The position numbers and the translations under genes were made by a program. From positions 1-64,000 of the forward strand of contig OAPG01000014.1 in assembly GCA_900208305.1 (NCBI GenBank): a stretch of DNA of 64,000 nt, read 5' to 3'. The stretch is from Melanopsichium pennsylvanicum. Taxonomy: Eukaryota > Basidiomycota > Ustilaginomycetes > Ustilaginales. Shown here piece after piece: positions 20,733-31,157 of this stretch. How positions within the stretch are numbered: position 1 is the stretch's first letter; the number at the start of each line of letters is the position of its first letter. The notes beneath the pieces were generated by a model, which was not told the DNA's origin, searched no databases, and worked only from the letters and a program-made list of their open reading frames with translations.

Positions 20733-21404
20733 CTACATAGCCAGTTCTGCCTGTAGCGCCCTCAGCTCGGCATCGTCGTCGTCCTCCGCCACCGCCTGTT
20801 TCCTCTCTGGCCCGTTTGAGATTCTCGATGGTCCGGCTGACACGGCAGGTGTGTGAAGCGGTACCGAGTCGGCGCCCACCAACCTCTCGTTCAACTCGTC
20901 CTGCTCCAACTCTTCTAGCTCGTTCTTGAGCTCATCCTCGTCGATATCGTGACCCATGCCAACAGGGTTGGAGATGGCGTCCGAGATCTCGTTGGTAAGA
21001 TCCATCTGTTCGCGGATAGAGTCCATTGTGGAGTCGACCTTGTCGATGTTGAGGCTGCCATGGATGGTCTTGAGAGCGTCCGCCCCCTTGCGCATGGCTG
21101 TCATGGTCTCGAGGTTCATGTTGGCGCTCTCGATGGCATTGACTTGGGTCTCAAGCGTCATCCTTGTACCTGCTATGCGATCCAGCTCGTTTTCGTATGC
21201 CTTTTTCTGTCGAAGCGCCGCTTGAGCCACTCGTTTATTTGTGGTGACATTGGCCTTTGCCTTTTTGAGCTCGTCGTCGATTTTCTTGTTGAGGTGCTCC
21301 TCCTTCTTCTCGAGCATCAGCAGCTGTTGCCGCAAGCCGACTATCGCATCCCTTGCCGAATTCTTGTTGTCCTTCTTGCCGAAGAAGTTCATCCAGCCCG
21401 ACAT
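20733..21404 (-). CDS. SNF7: ESCRT-III subunit Snf7/Vps32 (CHMP4)
   Basis: A 223-residue, single-exon protein of usual Snf7 length. The basic N-terminal half forms the helical ESCRT-III core (MSGWMNFFGKKDN, then LRQQLLMLEKKEEHLNKKI, NKRVAQAALRQKKAYENELDRI, MNLETMTAMRKGADALK). The acidic C-terminal half carries DIDEDELKNELEELEQDEL, the region that binds Vps4/Bro1-type partners. It polymerises on endosomal membranes to sort cargo into multivesicular bodies; in fungi it also feeds the Rim101/PacC pH pathway. The start ATG at 21404 is unambiguous. Confidence 0.96.
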   Translation of the reverse strand: MSGWMNFFGKKDNKNSARDAIVGLRQQLLMLEKKEEHLNKKIDDELKKAKANVTTNKRVAQAALRQKKAYENELDRIAGTRMTLETQVNAIESANMNLETMTAMRKGADALKTIHGSLNIDKVDSTMDSIREQMDLTNEISDAISNPVGMGHDIDEDELKNELEELEQDELNERLVGADSVPLHTPAVSAGPSRISNGPERKQAVAEDDDDAELRALQAELAM

Positions 21405-22549
21405 CTTTTGCGAGTGTGTGCGCCCTTAGTACGTGCCTATCTATGTGAATTAATTGAGGGGGGAAAGGTCCGTATAGACGTCGATGAAGAGCCTTTCTCT
21501 GAAACTAGGGATGGAAAGGTCTTATAAGATGCAGAAGTTGAGACGATGGTCGAGAATCGATGTTTGGCTAGTGTGCTCGCTGAATGGAATGCGCAATAGG
21601 TGTCAACGATAAGAGACTGTGAGCGTCACTGTTCGGGCAGCGTGGTGTTCGAAGAGAGATTTGCGGACCGAGTGTGTAATCAAAAACAGAATTCGCACGA
21701 CGTGGTTGATGTTAGCGATAGGGATTATGTTGAGCGTAAGTAGTATAGGTAAAGTGATGTTGAAAAAAATGGTTGCAGTGTGTTGAGATGAGACAAAGTG
21801 TGGAGATGTGACGATGTGACGATAAAGAGTGTGTGTGTGTGTGTGCGTATGTGCTGCGCTCAGAGGCCAATTGGCTGAGTTTTAGCCGATCTGTCGAGGG
21901 CAAAAGGCCAAGGATGGGATGAGTTGAGAGAGTTGAAACTGCATCCACTGCTGTTGGACTGTGAGGAGATTCGGCTCATTTGGCTGTTGGCTGTTGGGCT
22001 GTGTGACGCGCTGAGCTGTGGTTAACAACGCACGATGATGCTTTGGTCTCACGCTTAAGATTGTTTTTTTTCACATTTCAAAATGTCAGATTTTCCAAGA
22101 TCACAATTCCAAAGAGAAAATTCACAAATGGTCGACCAAGCCGGCGTTCAGGACGGCATTGTTGGGGACGCGATCATGTTGGCGTTATCACATTGTAAGT
22201 CAAGAGTATCTAAGCCGTCGTGCTCCCTCGGATGTTCCCGCGCTGACCATCGTCACCCATCGGATCTAAGTTCTGCTCGCTGGCTCTACTCATCTTTAGT
22301 ACGCAAGTGTGATTGCATCTCCTTTTGGAACACGCTTCGGAGCAAGCGTTTGATCACCTCCTGTCTTCAACTCGAGTCACAAGCATCGTGTATACGGCTG
22401 TACAGCCCAGACGCATCCCCTCTCTCCTTCCCCAGATCGCTTGGTAACAAGTTTCAAACGGCTCAACGTACCTTTAAATCGGACCTGCAACGAATCTCTA
22501 CGCTTGTTCCGACACCAATTTATACAGGCTTCTAGAACCATACTTGGAA
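21405..22549. other. Divergent promoter region between SNF7 and L2HGDH
   Basis: About 1.1 kb between two divergently transcribed genes. It includes a (GT)n run near 21826-21845 and, on the minus strand, a CT/CA-rich leader for SNF7. Small frames in both directions look random. Confidence 0.6.
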
Positions 22550-24172
22550 ATGATCACCTCCTCTTCAGCAAGAACATCAGCCAGGCGTCTTACCCAGCTT
22601 CGACGCCTGGCTACAATCTCAGCGACTGAACCAATTCGTCCTCTTATTGCCAGCCTGCCTTCATCATCCAAGTACCCACCTCGCACTCCAGATCTTTCAA
22701 TCGACCATCTCGTCGTTGGAGGCGGAGTTGTTGGGCTATCCATCGCTGCAGCACTTACCAACCGGTTTCCGGAACGTACCACCTACCTCGTCGAACGCAA
22801 CAAGTCGTTCGGTGAAGAAACCTCGTCTCGCAACAGTGAAGTGATCCATGCAGGTCTCTATTACCCTCCCGACTCGCTCAAAACTCGTCTCTGCCTGCGG
22901 GGTCGCGAACTCATGTACTCGCATTGCATCCAACACAACATTCCACACAAACAAACACAAAAGCTCGTGGTAGGTGCACATTACGCAAAAGCCTACCTGG
23001 AAAAGCTGCAGTCTCACTGTAGTGCGCTGGGTGAGCTTGCTCCACCAACAAAGTTGATTAGTGGACACGAGGCGAGAGAATTGGAACCAAATTTGTCATC
23101 AGACATTGCGTGGGCTTTGTTGAGTCAACGCACGGGGATTGTATCCAGTCATGAACTCATGGCAAATTTGGAAAAGCAACTCTTGGAGTCGGAAAATTCC
23201 GAGGTGGTTTACGATACCAAGGTAGTGCGCATAGATCCGGCCAGGCCGGACAGAGCTGCGATGACGGGTAGCAAACGTGGATCTGACGCGAGTCAGGAAG
23301 GATGGGTGGTTCAAACGGTAACGAGTGATGCTAGGGGGGAGGCGGATTCGTTGCTCGCCAAAGTGGTGATCAATGCGAGTGGGTTGAATGCACCCATGGT
23401 GCTCAACTCTCTACTCAAACAGCTGCGTGGGGATGAGAGCGATGCGATACCCATGTGGCATTCCAAAGGCAACTATGCTAGCTACAAGGGCAAAGGTGCA
23501 AAAGGGATCCAACATTTGATCTATCCAGTTCCCGATACGCGTAATAAAGGTACACATGCACACACTTCACTCGGTACTCATCTAACGCTCGATCTAGATG
23601 GCAATGTTCGTTTCGGTCCGGATACTGAGTGGATCTCTCCACCTGTCGTGGGACAAGGACAAGGGGAAGGAGATACTCAAGACCAAATTGATTTTTGGAA
23701 ACGATCGCTTGTGGTTTCGGAATGTCGTTTGGAATCTATGTACACTTCCATTACCGAATACCTCGCCGACATTGAGCCAGAGGGGCTTACACCTGATTAC
23801 GCTGGGATTCGGCCAAAACTCATTGGTCCGCACGAAAAAGCATTTATGGATTTTCAATTGCTTTGGCATAACTCGAGCGATCTAAATTCGCAAAGGTTGT
23901 GGCAAAGGGCGCCTGGATTGGGCAAGCCTAGTTCGAGTTGTGTTTCAAAGGCGAATTTGGCGGATGCAGAGGTTGGAAAATTTCAAGGTGGAGCTATGAT
24001 TAGTTTGTTAGGTATTGAAAGTCCAGGTTTGACCAGTTCACTGGCGATTGGGGAGATGGTGATGGAGATGGTAGCAAGTAAAATGTATGGTCAAGATTCG
24101 AGGAGAAAGTTTAGTTGGAATAAGGGTGCAAGAAATCAAGATTATGTTGATCGAATTGATGCTTGGGCTTAA
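22550..24172 (+). CDS. L2HGDH: L-2-hydroxyglutarate dehydrogenase, mitochondrial (FAD-dependent)
   Basis: A 540-residue FAD oxidoreductase that oxidises L-2-hydroxyglutarate, a side product of malate dehydrogenase, to 2-oxoglutarate. The first ATG is at 22550; the frame is open to a TTG six bases upstream. Residues 1-27 are rich in Arg/Ser/Thr without acids (SARTSARRLTQLRRLATIS), a typical matrix-targeting presequence. The FAD dinucleotide-binding motif VVGGGVVGLS lies near 55-64, followed by a DAO-fold signature SRNSEVIHAGLYYPPDSLK near 95-115. The C-terminal region has DYAGIRPKL and GIESPGLTSSLAIGEMV, both characteristic of L2HGDH. No intron is needed. It heads a run of four genes for mitochondrial proteins. 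Confidence 0.93.
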   Translation: MITSSSARTSARRLTQLRRLATISATEPIRPLIASLPSSSKYPPRTPDLSIDHLVVGGGVVGLSIAAALTNRFPERTTYLVERNKSFGEETSSRNSEVIHAGLYYPPDSLKTRLCLRGRELMYSHCIQHNIPHKQTQKLVVGAHYAKAYLEKLQSHCSALGELAPPTKLISGHEARELEPNLSSDIAWALLSQRTGIVSSHELMANLEKQLLESENSEVVYDTKVVRIDPARPDRAAMTGSKRGSDASQEGWVVQTVTSDARGEADSLLAKVVINASGLNAPMVLNSLLKQLRGDESDAIPMWHSKGNYASYKGKGAKGIQHLIYPVPDTRNKGTHAHTSLGTHLTLDLDGNVRFGPDTEWISPPVVGQGQGEGDTQDQIDFWKRSLVVSECRLESMYTSITEYLADIEPEGLTPDYAGIRPKLIGPHEKAFMDFQLLWHNSSDLNSQRLWQRAPGLGKPSSSCVSKANLADAEVGKFQGGAMISLLGIESPGLTSSLAIGEMVMEMVASKMYGQDSRRKFSWNKGARNQDYVDRIDAWA

Positions 24173-24380
24173 GCAAATTATACTTTTAACTCGACACGAA
24201 ATAAATAATTTATTTATTTTAATTTTGATTTTAATTTTGGACCTTTTTTTACACTTAAATGGATGAATCAGTGATAAAAATGAGACAGAGAGAGATGGAA
24301 AGAGATAGGAAAAGTGAAAATCGAAGAAAATTATGTTTGATCTTCTGGTTTTTCTAAAAAAAAGTATAAAAGAAATTTGT

Positions 24381-24722
24381 TTATTCGAGCTCAACCACAC
24401 CACCTGCAGCTTCAATGGCAGCCTTCAATTTTTCTGCATCTTCCTTGTTCAAACCTTCCTTCAACACTTGGGGTGTAGATTCGACGAATTTTTTGGCTTC
24501 AACCAAGTTCCTGTGATGAGATAGATAGAATTTGTAACATGTAAACCATGAATGCAAGTCAGTCAAACAGCAACACATAGGGTAATTGAAGGGGGGAGGC
24601 GAGGGGGAAAGGGAGCGGTCAATATGAGAATTGTTTTGGGTCTATCGGTATTGGTTCGATTTGGTTCTAAGACACACGCATCATGTGAATTGGCGATAGC
24701 ATGGGATACCTCTTCCTCTCTA

Positions 24723-24762
<40 letters not shown>

Positions 24763-25368
24763 ATGCCTACCGTATCTGTATCTGTATCCTTATCCTTTGT
24801 TTTTGTTTTTGTTTTTGATTTTCTACTGGGGAGAGGTGGATTGGAAGATGGAGGCAAATTTGGGATGAAATGAGACTTACATTGTAGAATTAGCACTCTT
24901 GACTTCCCTAATGACCTTTGCTTTAGCGGTAGGATCTTTGAGACCTGCGAGTTTGACGGTAAAGACAGTCTTTTCTTTGGGTTTCGCTGATTCTTCCTGT
25001 GCCTCTTGTGCACCATCTGCACCTGCACCTGTGGTGGATGTTGCACCGGCTGAAACGGTAGCGGTTGGCATGGCGATTTCGGTAATGTTCAATCGAGTTT
25101 TGAGTTGAGATACCAGATCAGACGCTTCCAAAAGTGTCAATTTCTCAATCTGATCTACGATTGTGCTGATCTTTGCGTCAACTTGAGTACCAGCATTTCG
25201 AACGTTTGAGGTGGTGGAAAGTTTTCGAACCGAAGCAGCAGCGGTGAAACGAGGAATAGTAGCGACGGTAATGACTCTTCGAAGCGAAATGCGAGCAGTG
25301 ATAGTTGAATTGAGTAGAGAACGAGAAGATGAGGCAATACCGCCGTTGAATGCTGTGGTGACCATCAT
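24381..25368 (-). CDS. MNP1: Mitochondrial ribosomal protein bL12m (L7/L12), two exons
   Basis: A 205-residue stalk protein of the mitochondrial large ribosomal subunit that recruits translational GTPases. Exon 1 is complement(24881..25368), starting at the first of two adjacent ATGs. Exon 2 is complement(24511 minus one, i.e. 24381..24510). The 370-nt intron has donor GTAAGT and acceptor CACAG; joining gives [18 protein letters not shown] in frame. A presequence of about 60 residues (Arg, Ser, Thr-rich) precedes the N-terminal dimerisation domain ([21 protein letters not shown]). An Ala/Gly hinge follows, then the C-terminal GTPase-binding domain ([54 protein letters not shown]). Length and domain order match yeast Mnp1. 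The intron carries a (CT)n run at 24723-24758. Confidence 0.95.
24723..24758. repeat. (CT)n microsatellite in the bL12m intron
   Basis: About 36 bases of uninterrupted CT inside the single intron. On the transcribed strand this is a GA run. Confidence 0.9.
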
Positions 25369-26219
25369 GGTGTGAGATATTTCGGACCAATGCAAGAATG
25401 TTGTTGATGAAACCAAAATGGAAAAAGAGAAAAACAAAGAAAGAAAGCAATGTCGATGTCGATGTAAGAGAGAACAAAAAAAAAAAAAAAAAAAAAAAAA
25501 AAAGGTGGGTAGAGACGTATCTTGAAACCGATACTTGTTAGGTGAGAAGTTGATGATGATGGGCACAATTGAAATTTTAGATTTGACTTGCAAGGTGACA
25601 AGTTATTATTGTACTGTGGGTTAAAATGATGATCACCAAATCCAACTTGACTCTTTTTTTCTTCGAAACAAGCATTCGCCAAAACTCGGGTTATTCACTC
25701 ACTTGTTTCTTGTATACAGTATATGCTCAAGTCACGCCCCCTCAATAATATCACTCCACACCCGCAAACAATTATGACTTATAATCATTTATGATCTCAC
25801 ACACTTCTCGCACGAGACTTTATACGCTCACCAATCAGTTCAAGCGATCAACTTCAACTAAAAGAAATGTCTTACCCACACTTATTTCTTTGACATGTAT
25901 ACAATGCAAATCGTTTCAACACCCAAAAACACTCCATCAACAAATTACCAAAACAGGTGTGATGAGGATCTAAGACAAATTCGAAATTTCCTTCTCGACC
26001 CACAGGTGCGACTTTCAAAAAAAAAAAAACGAGTGCAACCTCACCGACTACCCAAGAAGGTTTACTGCTGAAACCACATTTCCACTCTATTCTCTTTGCG
26101 GTGGTTGAATGCCCAACAGCTGCTGGATACAGTTGCTTGAATGACCAAATACATATATCACAACATTGAAGCCAGTGTCACACGAGACGCGAATGACTTG
26201 GTTGGGGTGGGGAATTACT
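25369..26219. other. Intergenic region between bL12m and HEM1
   Basis: About 850 bp holding the bL12m promoter and the HEM1 3' flank. A pure 28-base A run lies at 25476-25503 (poly-T in the bL12m leader) and a shorter A run near 26016-26030. No gene is recognised. Confidence 0.6.
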
Positions 26220-28379
26220 TCAAGCAGCAACGCCAACAGCAGCGGCAGCCTTAGTAGTCATTGAGCTTTTGGTGGGCTCAATCACACCAACAGCAGTAAA
26301 ACCATGCTGATGGACAGAAGCCTTGAGCTCATCCATACCGAGCAACTTGTCGGTCCAAAGCGGATTCTCCTTGGCAGTCTGTTCGGAAGCCTTGAACAGA
26401 TCGGCAAGCGCATCTTGTCCCTCAGGAGCAGCTCGCAGATCAGCCACACTCCTCAAACCTAGCTCGTTCCAAATTTGGGTCAAGGCATACACGAGGTGAT
26501 CCACGTCCTCGCTGGTATGGCCTGGAGTCGGAGTGACACGCAGACGTTCAAGACCACGTGCAACCGTGGGGAAGTTGATGGGTTGCACATAACACGCGTA
26601 CTCCTCCAACAGCATATCGCTGGCAGCTTTGGCCTTGGATGCATCGCCCACGAGGACGGGCACAATGTGAGAAGGATTGTGCTGCAAAGGAATCCCCGCA
26701 GCGATGAGCTTGTCCTTGGTCTCGCGAGTACGAATTTGTTGCAGGATTCGCGAATCGTTCGACTCCATGAGCACTTGGATAGCTTTGTTGGCTCCCGTCA
26801 GCACCGCAGGAGGCAAGGTGGTGGAAAAGATAAATTGAGGTGCAAAGCATCGGATGAGATCAACGAATCGGTTGGATCCGGCAATGTAACCTCCCACGTT
26901 GCCATACGCTTTACCGAGCGTACCGGTGATGATGTCAATCCTATCCATGATGGTTCCCTTGAGAAGACCGGGATGGTGACCTTGAGCCACCTGCACATCC
27001 CAGTCCAGATGCTCGGCCACGCCCGCTCCACGAGGACCGTACATGCCCACAGCATGCACTTCATCCAGGAAAGTGATGGCACCGTACTTTTCGGCAAGCT
27101 CGATAGTCTTTAGGATGGGACCGACGGTACCGCACATGGAGTAGACCGATTCGAACGCGATGATTTTGGGCACGTCCACGGGGATGGCCTGCAGCTTGGC
27201 CTCGAGATCAGCCATGTCGTTGTGGTTGTAGATGACTTTTTTGGCACCGGAATGCTTGATGCCTTGAATCATGGATGCGTGGTTGCTAGCGTCGGAAAGG
27301 ATGACGCAGTTGGGCAGCTTGGAACCCAAGATGGTGAGCGTAGCATCGTTGGCAGCGTAGCAAGAGCCAAAGACGAGAGCGGCATCCTTGCGGTGAAGCT
27401 GGGCCAAGGTGTGCTCGATGGTCTCGACGTGACGATTGTGACCGGCGATGTTACGCGTGCCACCTGCACCGGCTCCATACTTGTCAAGGGTGTCCTTCAT
27501 TGCGTCGAGCACAGCGGGGTGACGACTCATATTCTGGTAATCGTTGGCGCACCAAACGGTGATCTCGTCGGCCTCGGCAGAGAGATGGCCCTTGGGAGCG
27601 TTGCCGGCTAAGCGGTTGATGTTATTGAAGTAACGATAGGACTTGTCGTTGTGTTTTGCTTGAAGCTGATCGTGGTAGAACTGCTCGTAATGGAAGCCAG
27701 GCCGCTGAAGAAGTTCAGGTTCAGGGTGAAGACCGAGACCAGAGCCCGGAGTGCGAACCTGCTTGTTCTTTATGCTCCTTCTGCGCTGACTCTGGGGGTG
27801 CGAGTTGGCGCCAGCATCGGCGGCAGTAGCAGTAGCAGTGGCATTAGCAGTAGCAGTAGAAGTAGCAGTAGCAGAAGCAGCAGCAGCAGCAGCAGCTTCT
27901 ACGAGCTTACGAGCGTGAGGACACTTATCGACGTTGACCTGATCAGCGAGGCTGATGCCCTCGTTGGCGTGAAGACGTTGAATGTGGTCGGGCTGGGCGA
28001 CAGCAGCACGAGCGGCCTCGGAGCGAGAGACGTAAGAGCGAATTTGCTGAGCAGTACCACCGTTGATCTGTTGGCTGAAAGGACAAGCGGTTGCGACAGA
28101 AGGACGAGTAGCGGTAGCAGCGTTGGCGAAAAAAGAGCTGCCAGAAGCGCCAAAGGTGGGGGTGAAAGTGTTTGCGCCAGTTGCGCTAGTCTGTTCAGCC
28201 TTGATGGCGAGGCTCTGGCTCATGACGGGACATTGCTGAGCCTGAGAGACGAGACGAGTAGGGCCGCCAGGGTGAAGGACGGTTGTGGACATTTGTCGGA
28301 GTTGAGGCATTGAGACACGGCCCATGTAAGGACAGGCCTGTCGAATCTGCCTCAGAGGGCATGCGATGGTTCTATCCAT
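26220..28379 (-). CDS. HEM1: 5-aminolevulinate synthase, mitochondrial (heme biosynthesis)
   Basis: A 719-residue PLP enzyme that condenses glycine and succinyl-CoA to 5-aminolevulinate, the first step of heme synthesis in the matrix. The catalytic core (about 225-670) is classic: [92 protein letters not shown], and [14 protein letters not shown] with the PLP lysine near residue 489. The long N-terminal region holds five Cys-Pro dipeptides (C7, C16, C50, C99, C153), resembling heme regulatory motifs that in animal ALAS block import when heme is plentiful. A low-complexity Ala/Thr/Ser tract (about 159-190) follows. The start is the ATG at 28379; no introns. At 719 residues it is longer than yeast Hem1 because of this N-terminal extension. 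Confidence 0.97.
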   Translation of the reverse strand: MDRTIACPLRQIRQACPYMGRVSMPQLRQMSTTVLHPGGPTRLVSQAQQCPVMSQSLAIKAEQTSATGANTFTPTFGASGSSFFANAATATRPSVATACPFSQQINGGTAQQIRSYVSRSEAARAAVAQPDHIQRLHANEGISLADQVNVDKCPHARKLVEAAAAAAASATATSTATANATATATAADAGANSHPQSQRRRSIKNKQVRTPGSGLGLHPEPELLQRPGFHYEQFYHDQLQAKHNDKSYRYFNNINRLAGNAPKGHLSAEADEITVWCANDYQNMSRHPAVLDAMKDTLDKYGAGAGGTRNIAGHNRHVETIEHTLAQLHRKDAALVFGSCYAANDATLTILGSKLPNCVILSDASNHASMIQGIKHSGAKKVIYNHNDMADLEAKLQAIPVDVPKIIAFESVYSMCGTVGPILKTIELAEKYGAITFLDEVHAVGMYGPRGAGVAEHLDWDVQVAQGHHPGLLKGTIMDRIDIITGTLGKAYGNVGGYIAGSNRFVDLIRCFAPQFIFSTTLPPAVLTGANKAIQVLMESNDSRILQQIRTRETKDKLIAAGIPLQHNPSHIVPVLVGDASKAKAASDMLLEEYACYVQPINFPTVARGLERLRVTPTPGHTSEDVDHLVYALTQIWNELGLRSVADLRAAPEGQDALADLFKASEQTAKENPLWTDKLLGMDELKASVHQHGFTAVGVIEPTKSSMTTKAAAAVGVAA

Positions 28380-29601
28380 GTTAAAAAAGCAAGAGTGCGA
28401 AGGAGGAAGATGGTGATGGTTATGGGTTAGAATTAGATTCTGCTGTAAGCAAACAACAAAAAGGTTATAATACGATGAGGATGGAAGAAATATGTTGGAA
28501 AAATTGGGAGGGCGATGAGAGTTTCAAGTTTGGCGTGGCGGGGTAGCTTTTGCATACCACTTGTTGATTATTAATCAATACAATAGTCTGCTTCTCGTTT
28601 TGGTTCGACTATTATATGGCTGAAAAGTGTGTTTTTTGAAACGCTGCTACTTACTGTGTTTCTTCCTAGCCGGCGCAACAAAGGATGATTTCAATCGTGT
28701 TTCTCTCTCTCTCTCTCTTTTTCTCTATCTCTTTTTCTCTGTGTTTGTCCTATGTGACTGCTCAGGGCGGTGATGGTCTCGTGGGCAATTTACTGTAATT
28801 TTTAACTTAGCCACTCAGTCCTTCAGTTGGTCCTTTTTTTCCGACTTGTTCGAGTCACGCGCATCCCTTCGCTGTTGTTAAGCCAAGAATTCGGATTTCA
28901 CGCTTTCCTAAGCAAGCACTGAATATCATCTCATCCCATTATCAAATCTCTCAATACACTCATATCATCCACCTCACCTTACAATACCTTGCATAACCTT
29001 GACAGAGTCCATTGTGAAAAGAAAGACAAAACAGAAAGGCTTTGGAGCGAGTTTTTTTTTTAAACACTTTTGACTTATTCATATTAGAGAGAAGGGCAGA
29101 TTTAGATACATGTTTGGCCACCACACGTTTATTTAGGAGTTGGGATTACACTGCATCTGATTGGCTCTGAATTCAACCTGCTCGCTTGACAGGAGAAGTT
29201 TTTACGTACGAGTCTAACCCCCGAATTCACGCAATTTAAACCACCAGCTGCGTCTTGTTTAGAGGTCTAACACATGTTCACCAAAAAAAAAGAAAATAAA
29301 CACCCGAGGCAAGGCGTCGTGTGTGTACGTATAATGTATCTCGCCATTCTCATCTGCACACCACATTCACAGTATTAGATCTAGGAAAAGCAGGTACGCT
29401 ATGTGAGTGCTTACTTGGTTGCTTATATATGGTATTTCCAGGTAAGTGAATGTGACTTTTCAAATCATGTGTTTGTCAAGATTACAAACGGTGTGCGTTT
29501 CACCTTGCAAGGATTGAAAGCGCACATCATCGGCTCTGTCTACAAAACAGTCCAGCCGTGTGTGGTTGCATGCGAGTTATCCAGGCTTCCGCCGATTCCC
29601 T
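28380..29601. other. Intergenic region; HEM1 promoter and RIM1 3' flank
   Basis: About 1.2 kb without a recognisable gene. It is AT-rich with a CTCTCT-rich patch at about 28702-28740. The first several hundred bases should be the HEM1 promoter and leader. No obvious CCAAT or heme-response operator was identified by eye. Confidence 0.55.
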
Positions 29602-30446
29602 TCAGGCCTCACCAGCCTCCCTCGGCTTCGAGATGACCTGGATACCCCCTGTACATTCCATACGAAAAAAAGGAGACCATCCAACGTTAACAAACATCAT
29701 GAACCAAAATTATAAAAAAAAAAAAACAAAAAAAAAAAATTGAAAGAAAGAAAGACAAAGAAAAAGAAAAAGCAAGTATTTTGGGGTCAGCGACCTCTCT
29801 TCTTTTCTCTCCTCTCCGTCCATCACTACATCTCGTACATCCGCAGATACACCTTGAATTAGTTACTTACGGTGCAAAGCGAGCAGCATCTCCTTACTCT
29901 GTTCACCCTCTTGTTGTGCGGGTTGACGTTCGATTCTAAATTCGGCATCCACCAAAACTCTGTAACCCTTCTTAATGTTTCTCATCCTCTCTACACCTCT
30001 TTCACCGAACACGTAAAATTTGTGGTACGAAGTTGTGGTAGGAGGCCTTTCACCGTCTTCGGTTGGACCTGAAGTAGGAGGATCAGAAGTTGCGACGGTG
30101 TATCGAACGTAATCTTTTCCATTCTTTGTGGTTTTCAATTCAGGATCCGCAGCCAGTCGGCCCAACACTTGCATTCGTGCCAAGTCATTCCTCATAGCTG
30201 TGGTGGAGAGCATCTGTAAAACAAATGTATCCAAGCAAATGAATTGATAGGCAAGAAAAGAAGGAAACCAACCAACAAGAAAGAATGAATGAATGAATGA
30301 ATGAATGAAAGAGAGAGTGTGTCAGTATGATTAGCAACGCTCAAAAAAAATGGAGAACAAGGCAAATGAAAGAGGGAAGGAAAGAAACGAGAACTTACAC
30401 GAGCTCCAGAACGCAGAGTTTGGCTTGTTGAATTCATAGCGAACAT
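29602..30446 (-). CDS. RIM1: Mitochondrial single-stranded DNA-binding protein Rim1, three exons
   Basis: A 145-residue SSB that coats single-stranded mtDNA during replication. Exons are complement(30399..30446), complement(29871..30213) and complement(29602..29648). All three joints are supported: donor GTAAGT with acceptor TTTTACAG, then donor GTAAGT with acceptor TGTACAG. The last exon is only 47 nt and supplies RGIQVISKPREAGEA, restoring the C-terminal strand of the OB fold (family pattern ..I..LSKP). The core is recognisable: MQVLGRLAADPELK, GKDYVRYTVATS, TTSYHKFYVFGERGVERM, KGYRVLVDAEFRIE. The N-terminus (MFAMNSTSQTLRSGAR) is a short presequence. Without the third exon the protein would stop prematurely in intron 2. 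Length matches yeast Rim1 (about 135). Confidence 0.93.
30283..30308. repeat. (AATG)n microsatellite in RIM1 intron 1
   Basis: About six GAAT/AATG units inside the first RIM1 intron. Confidence 0.85.
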
Positions 30447-30564
30447 GATTTTTGCGAGTAAGTGTTATTGTTGATGATATGAGTAATGGTGGTAGAAGAG
30501 GAGAAGATGATTTTAGACCAACACTAACTCTCTGGAATTTGATGAATTGCGTATATCCTCAGTT

Positions 30565-30597
<33 letters not shown>

Positions 30598-31157
30598 ATA
30601 ATTTTTGGGTAAATTACATTATTTTAAAATAAACGGTCAGTGCGCGTCTTTCAACAAATGGACGGGATTCATTTTCAATTTACGCGCTCAAGCTTGCTTG
30701 CAATTCACACTGTTTCAGAGAATCCATCGCGTCGGACACACTTGCATACGCGTTTCTTAGCTCTCGAATCAATCTCTTAGGGTTTGTTTGTGTTGCTCAT
30801 ATTCATATCAATCTTATATTGACTCTTGGACATACGCTACATACACCGTATCTGTCTCGATCCTTAACCCAGAATTTCCATCACTCGTCTGCTTCCAAAC
30901 TTCGTCTCGTGTCTATTAAACAATAGTCGCAACTTGGTCCCCAATGTAAACCACCTCGATCAAGCATTCCCCATCCATCAATTCATTGATTGTACAACCA
31001 AGTGAAAATTCTAACATACTGTTTCTACGTCTGTGTTACTTTGAAATTGTACCATAATGTGTACGTCTGCGTTATTCTTACTTATTTGTCTACACGATAC
31101 GAACAAGAAAAGCCCTGTCTATCCAAACGGCAAACCATCATGGTAATTTACTCTACG
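30447..31157. other. Intergenic region upstream of RIM1
   Basis: About 700 bp between the RIM1 start and the 3' end of the alpha/beta hydrolase gene. It contains a (GA)n run at 30566-30597 and one ACGCGT at 30748-30753. No gene is recognised. Confidence 0.6.
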
